Shown here one piece after another: positions 4,839-6,449 of a DNA stretch of 6,449 nt. Positions within the stretch are counted from its first letter, which is position 1. Every line of letters starts with the position of its first letter. The notes beneath the pieces are model-generated. The model saw only the letters and a program-made list of their open reading frames with translations. It ran no database searches and was not told the origin of the DNA. Origin of the DNA: DSXH01 sp037446915 (lineage in GTDB: Bacteria; Bacteroidota; Ignavibacteria; Ignavibacteriales; Melioribacteraceae); the NCBI GenBank assembly GCA_037446915.1, contig JBBIHP010000132.1:1-6449 (forward strand), given 5' to 3'. The translations under genes and the position numbers were made by a program.

Positions 4839-6449
4839 ATGGCCAACGCAATTTTCAACGTTCCACTACCACCAAACGAACCTGTAAAAAATTATGCCCC
4901 CGGTTCACCCGAAAAAGCTGCACTGAAATCAAAATTAGATGAATTAGCAAATCAACAAATTGATATCCCGATTATTATCGGCGGAAAAGAAATAAGAACC
5001 GGAGATACCGACAACTGTGTAATGCCGCACGATCACAAACATGTTCTTGCCAAGTATCATAAAGTAAGTGAGAAAGAAGTAAAGATGGCAATCGATTCTG
5101 CCATGAATGCACATAAGACATGGTCCAGAATGGATTGGCCGGATCGTGTTTCTGTTTTTCTGAAAGCTGCCGATTTATTAGCTCTTACAGAATGGAGATA
5201 TATTTTAAACGCTTCTACAATGTTAGGTCAAAGCAAAAATCCGTTCCAGGCAGAAATTGATTCTGCTGCAGAGCTGGCAGATTTCTTCCGTTTTAATTCT
5301 TACTTTGCGATGCAGATCTACCAGCAGCAGCCGCTTCACTCTCCTTTTGGAATGTGGAACAGATCAGAATACAGACCACTCGAAGGATTTATTTTTGCGG
5401 TAGCTCCGTTCAACTTCACATCAATAACCGGCAACCTTCCCACAGCTCCGGCAATAATGGGAAATGTTGCATTATTGAAACCCGCATCAAGTTCGGTTTA
5501 CTCGGCTTACTGGATTATGAAATTGTTAGAAGCTGCGGGACTTCCATCCGGAGTAATTAACTTTGTTCCCGGCTCGGGTTCTAAAGTCGGTAATCCGGTT
5601 ATGGATTCTGAACATTTTGGAGGAATTCATTTTACAGGATCAACTCCAACTTTTCAATCGATGTGGAGAACAGCGGCAAATAATTTAGCAAAGTATAAAT
5701 CGTATCCGCGCATAGTTGGAGAAACCGGCGGTAAAGATTTTATATTCGCACATTCGAGTGCAGATATTACAGCATTAGGTGTTGCAATGATCCGCGGTGC
5801 ATTCGAGTATCAGGGACAGAAATGTTCTGCAGCATCACGTGCTTATATCCCGAAATCGATCTGGCCGAAATTAAAAGAATATATTATTGCTGAATTGAAG
5901 ACAGTTAAGATGGGTGATCCGCGCGACTTCACTAATTTCTTTAACGCGGTAATTGATAAAGGCGCATTCGACACAATTACCGGATACATTGACTATGCAA
6001 AGAAATCGAATGATGCAACAATAATTGCCGGTGGTAATTATGATAGTTCCAAAGGATACTTCATTGAGCCGACAATAATCGAAACGACCAATCCCAAATT
6101 CAAATCGATGGAAGAAGAAATATTCGGACCAGTATTAACGTTATACGTTTACGATGACAACAAATATGAAGAAACTTTACAGATATGTGATCAAACTTCA
6201 CCATTCTCCTTAACAGGTGCTATCTTCGCACAGGACAGATATGCAGTTGAAAAAGCTGATAAAGCGTTAACACACGCAGCCGGTAATTTCTATATCAACG
6301 ATAAACCAACGGGTGCTGTTGTTGGTCAGCAGCCATTTGGAGGTGCAAGAGCAAGTGGAACAAATGATAAAGCCGGAAGTTATTTGAATCTTATACGATG
6401 GGTTTCTGCCCGTACAATTAAAGAGAATTTTATTCCTCCTAAAGATTAC
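4839..6449 (+). CDS. 1-pyrroline-5-carboxylate dehydrogenase (L-glutamate gamma-semialdehyde dehydrogenase), C-terminus cut by window end
   Basis: This NAD-dependent aldehyde dehydrogenase oxidises glutamate gamma-semialdehyde (from P5C) to glutamate, the second step of proline breakdown, in the cytoplasm. 537 codons are open to the window edge and no stop is reached. The protein matches the ALDH4A1-type P5C dehydrogenases closely, notably PTFQSMWRTAANNLAKY, GAFEYQGQKCSAASR, GDPRDFTNFFNAVID and GQQPFGGARASGTNDK (from residue 496). Catalytic residues are in place: the oxyanion-hole Asn at 192 (FNFTS), FTGS at 265-268, the general-base Glu at 295 (GETGG), the nucleophile Cys at 329 (GQKCS) and EEIFGP at 426-431. 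The Glu-to-Cys spacing of 34 residues equals that of the human enzyme. The last residues, ENFIPPKDY, match the position a few residues before the family's normal end, so little is missing. AAGGA at 4828-4832 precedes the ATG by 6 nt. No proline dehydrogenase domain is fused or adjacent, so this is the stand-alone form rather than bifunctional PutA. Confidence 0.95.
   Translation, partial: MANAIFNVPLPPNEPVKNYAPGSPEKAALKSKLDELANQQIDIPIIIGGKEIRTGDTDNCVMPHDHKHVLAKYHKVSEKEVKMAIDSAMNAHKTWSRMDWPDRVSVFLKAADLLALTEWRYILNASTMLGQSKNPFQAEIDSAAELADFFRFNSYFAMQIYQQQPLHSPFGMWNRSEYRPLEGFIFAVAPFNFTSITGNLPTAPAIMGNVALLKPASSSVYSAYWIMKLLEAAGLPSGVINFVPGSGSKVGNPVMDSEHFGGIHFTGSTPTFQSMWRTAANNLAKYKSYPRIVGETGGKDFIFAHSSADITALGVAMIRGAFEYQGQKCSAASRAYIPKSIWPKLKEYIIAELKTVKMGDPRDFTNFFNAVIDKGAFDTITGYIDYAKKSNDATIIAGGNYDSSKGYFIEPTIIETTNPKFKSMEEEIFGPVLTLYVYDDNKYEETLQICDQTSPFSLTGAIFAQDRYAVEKADKALTHAAGNFYINDKPTGAVVGQQPFGGARASGTNDKAGSYLNLIRWVSARTIKENFIPPKDY

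Noticed and set aside
5354..5560. A 68-codon plus-strand open frame inside the dehydrogenase gene
   Set aside because: It lies in another frame of the dehydrogenase, over the strongly conserved FNFTS region, has no ribosome-binding site and encodes no recognisable protein.
4839..6449. Bifunctional PutA
   Set aside because: The frame starts directly with the dehydrogenase N-terminus and has no proline dehydrogenase domain before it.

Overview
The window is AT-rich bacterial DNA holding five complete or partial protein-coding genes plus one edge-truncated gene on the opposite strand. I infer the Bacteroidota/Chlorobiota side of the tree, most likely Ignavibacteria or a close relative. The grounds are a TonB-dependent receptor with an N-terminal carboxypeptidase-regulatory-like domain, a signal-peptide TPR protein, and an ALDH4A1-type 1-pyrroline-5-carboxylate (P5C) dehydrogenase. 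Clear Shine-Dalgarno sequences and a near-consensus TTGACA-N17-TATATT promoter argue against a typical member of class Bacteroidia, which uses a different promoter consensus and rarely uses Shine-Dalgarno. No rRNA, tRNA, CRISPR array or mobile element was seen.

Left edge, minus strand (1-537): the N-terminal 179 residues of an amino-methyltransferase-type DNA methylase with a Zn-ribbon insertion. The catalytic motif IV lies outside the window. It is divergent from the next unit.

Centre, plus strand (616-4690): a compact unit that starts with a strong sigma70-type promoter. It runs through a six-helix membrane protein, a small winged-helix regulator (GTG start overlapping the previous stop by 4 nt), a secreted TPR protein (59 nt downstream) and a TonB-dependent outer-membrane receptor (21 nt further). 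It ends in a good intrinsic terminator. The same 25-nt motif, 19 of 25 identical with the pattern CTTT-N7-AAAG-N2-CTTT, occurs between the promoter and the membrane-protein gene and again between the regulator and TPR genes. I propose it is the operator of the winged-helix protein. The inferred picture is a small self-regulated uptake or envelope-function module in which the membrane protein modulates the regulator and the regulator controls both halves. The transported ligand cannot be read from the sequence.

Right edge, plus strand (4839-6449): an almost complete P5C dehydrogenase (proline to glutamate catabolism) with all catalytic residues, cut by the window end only a few residues before the expected C-terminus. 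It is an independent transcription unit behind the terminator.

The most interesting observations are the duplicated operator-like motif, the membrane protein/winged-helix/TPR/receptor module itself, and a run of seven G in the receptor plug where a slip of one base in either direction gives an immediate or early stop.
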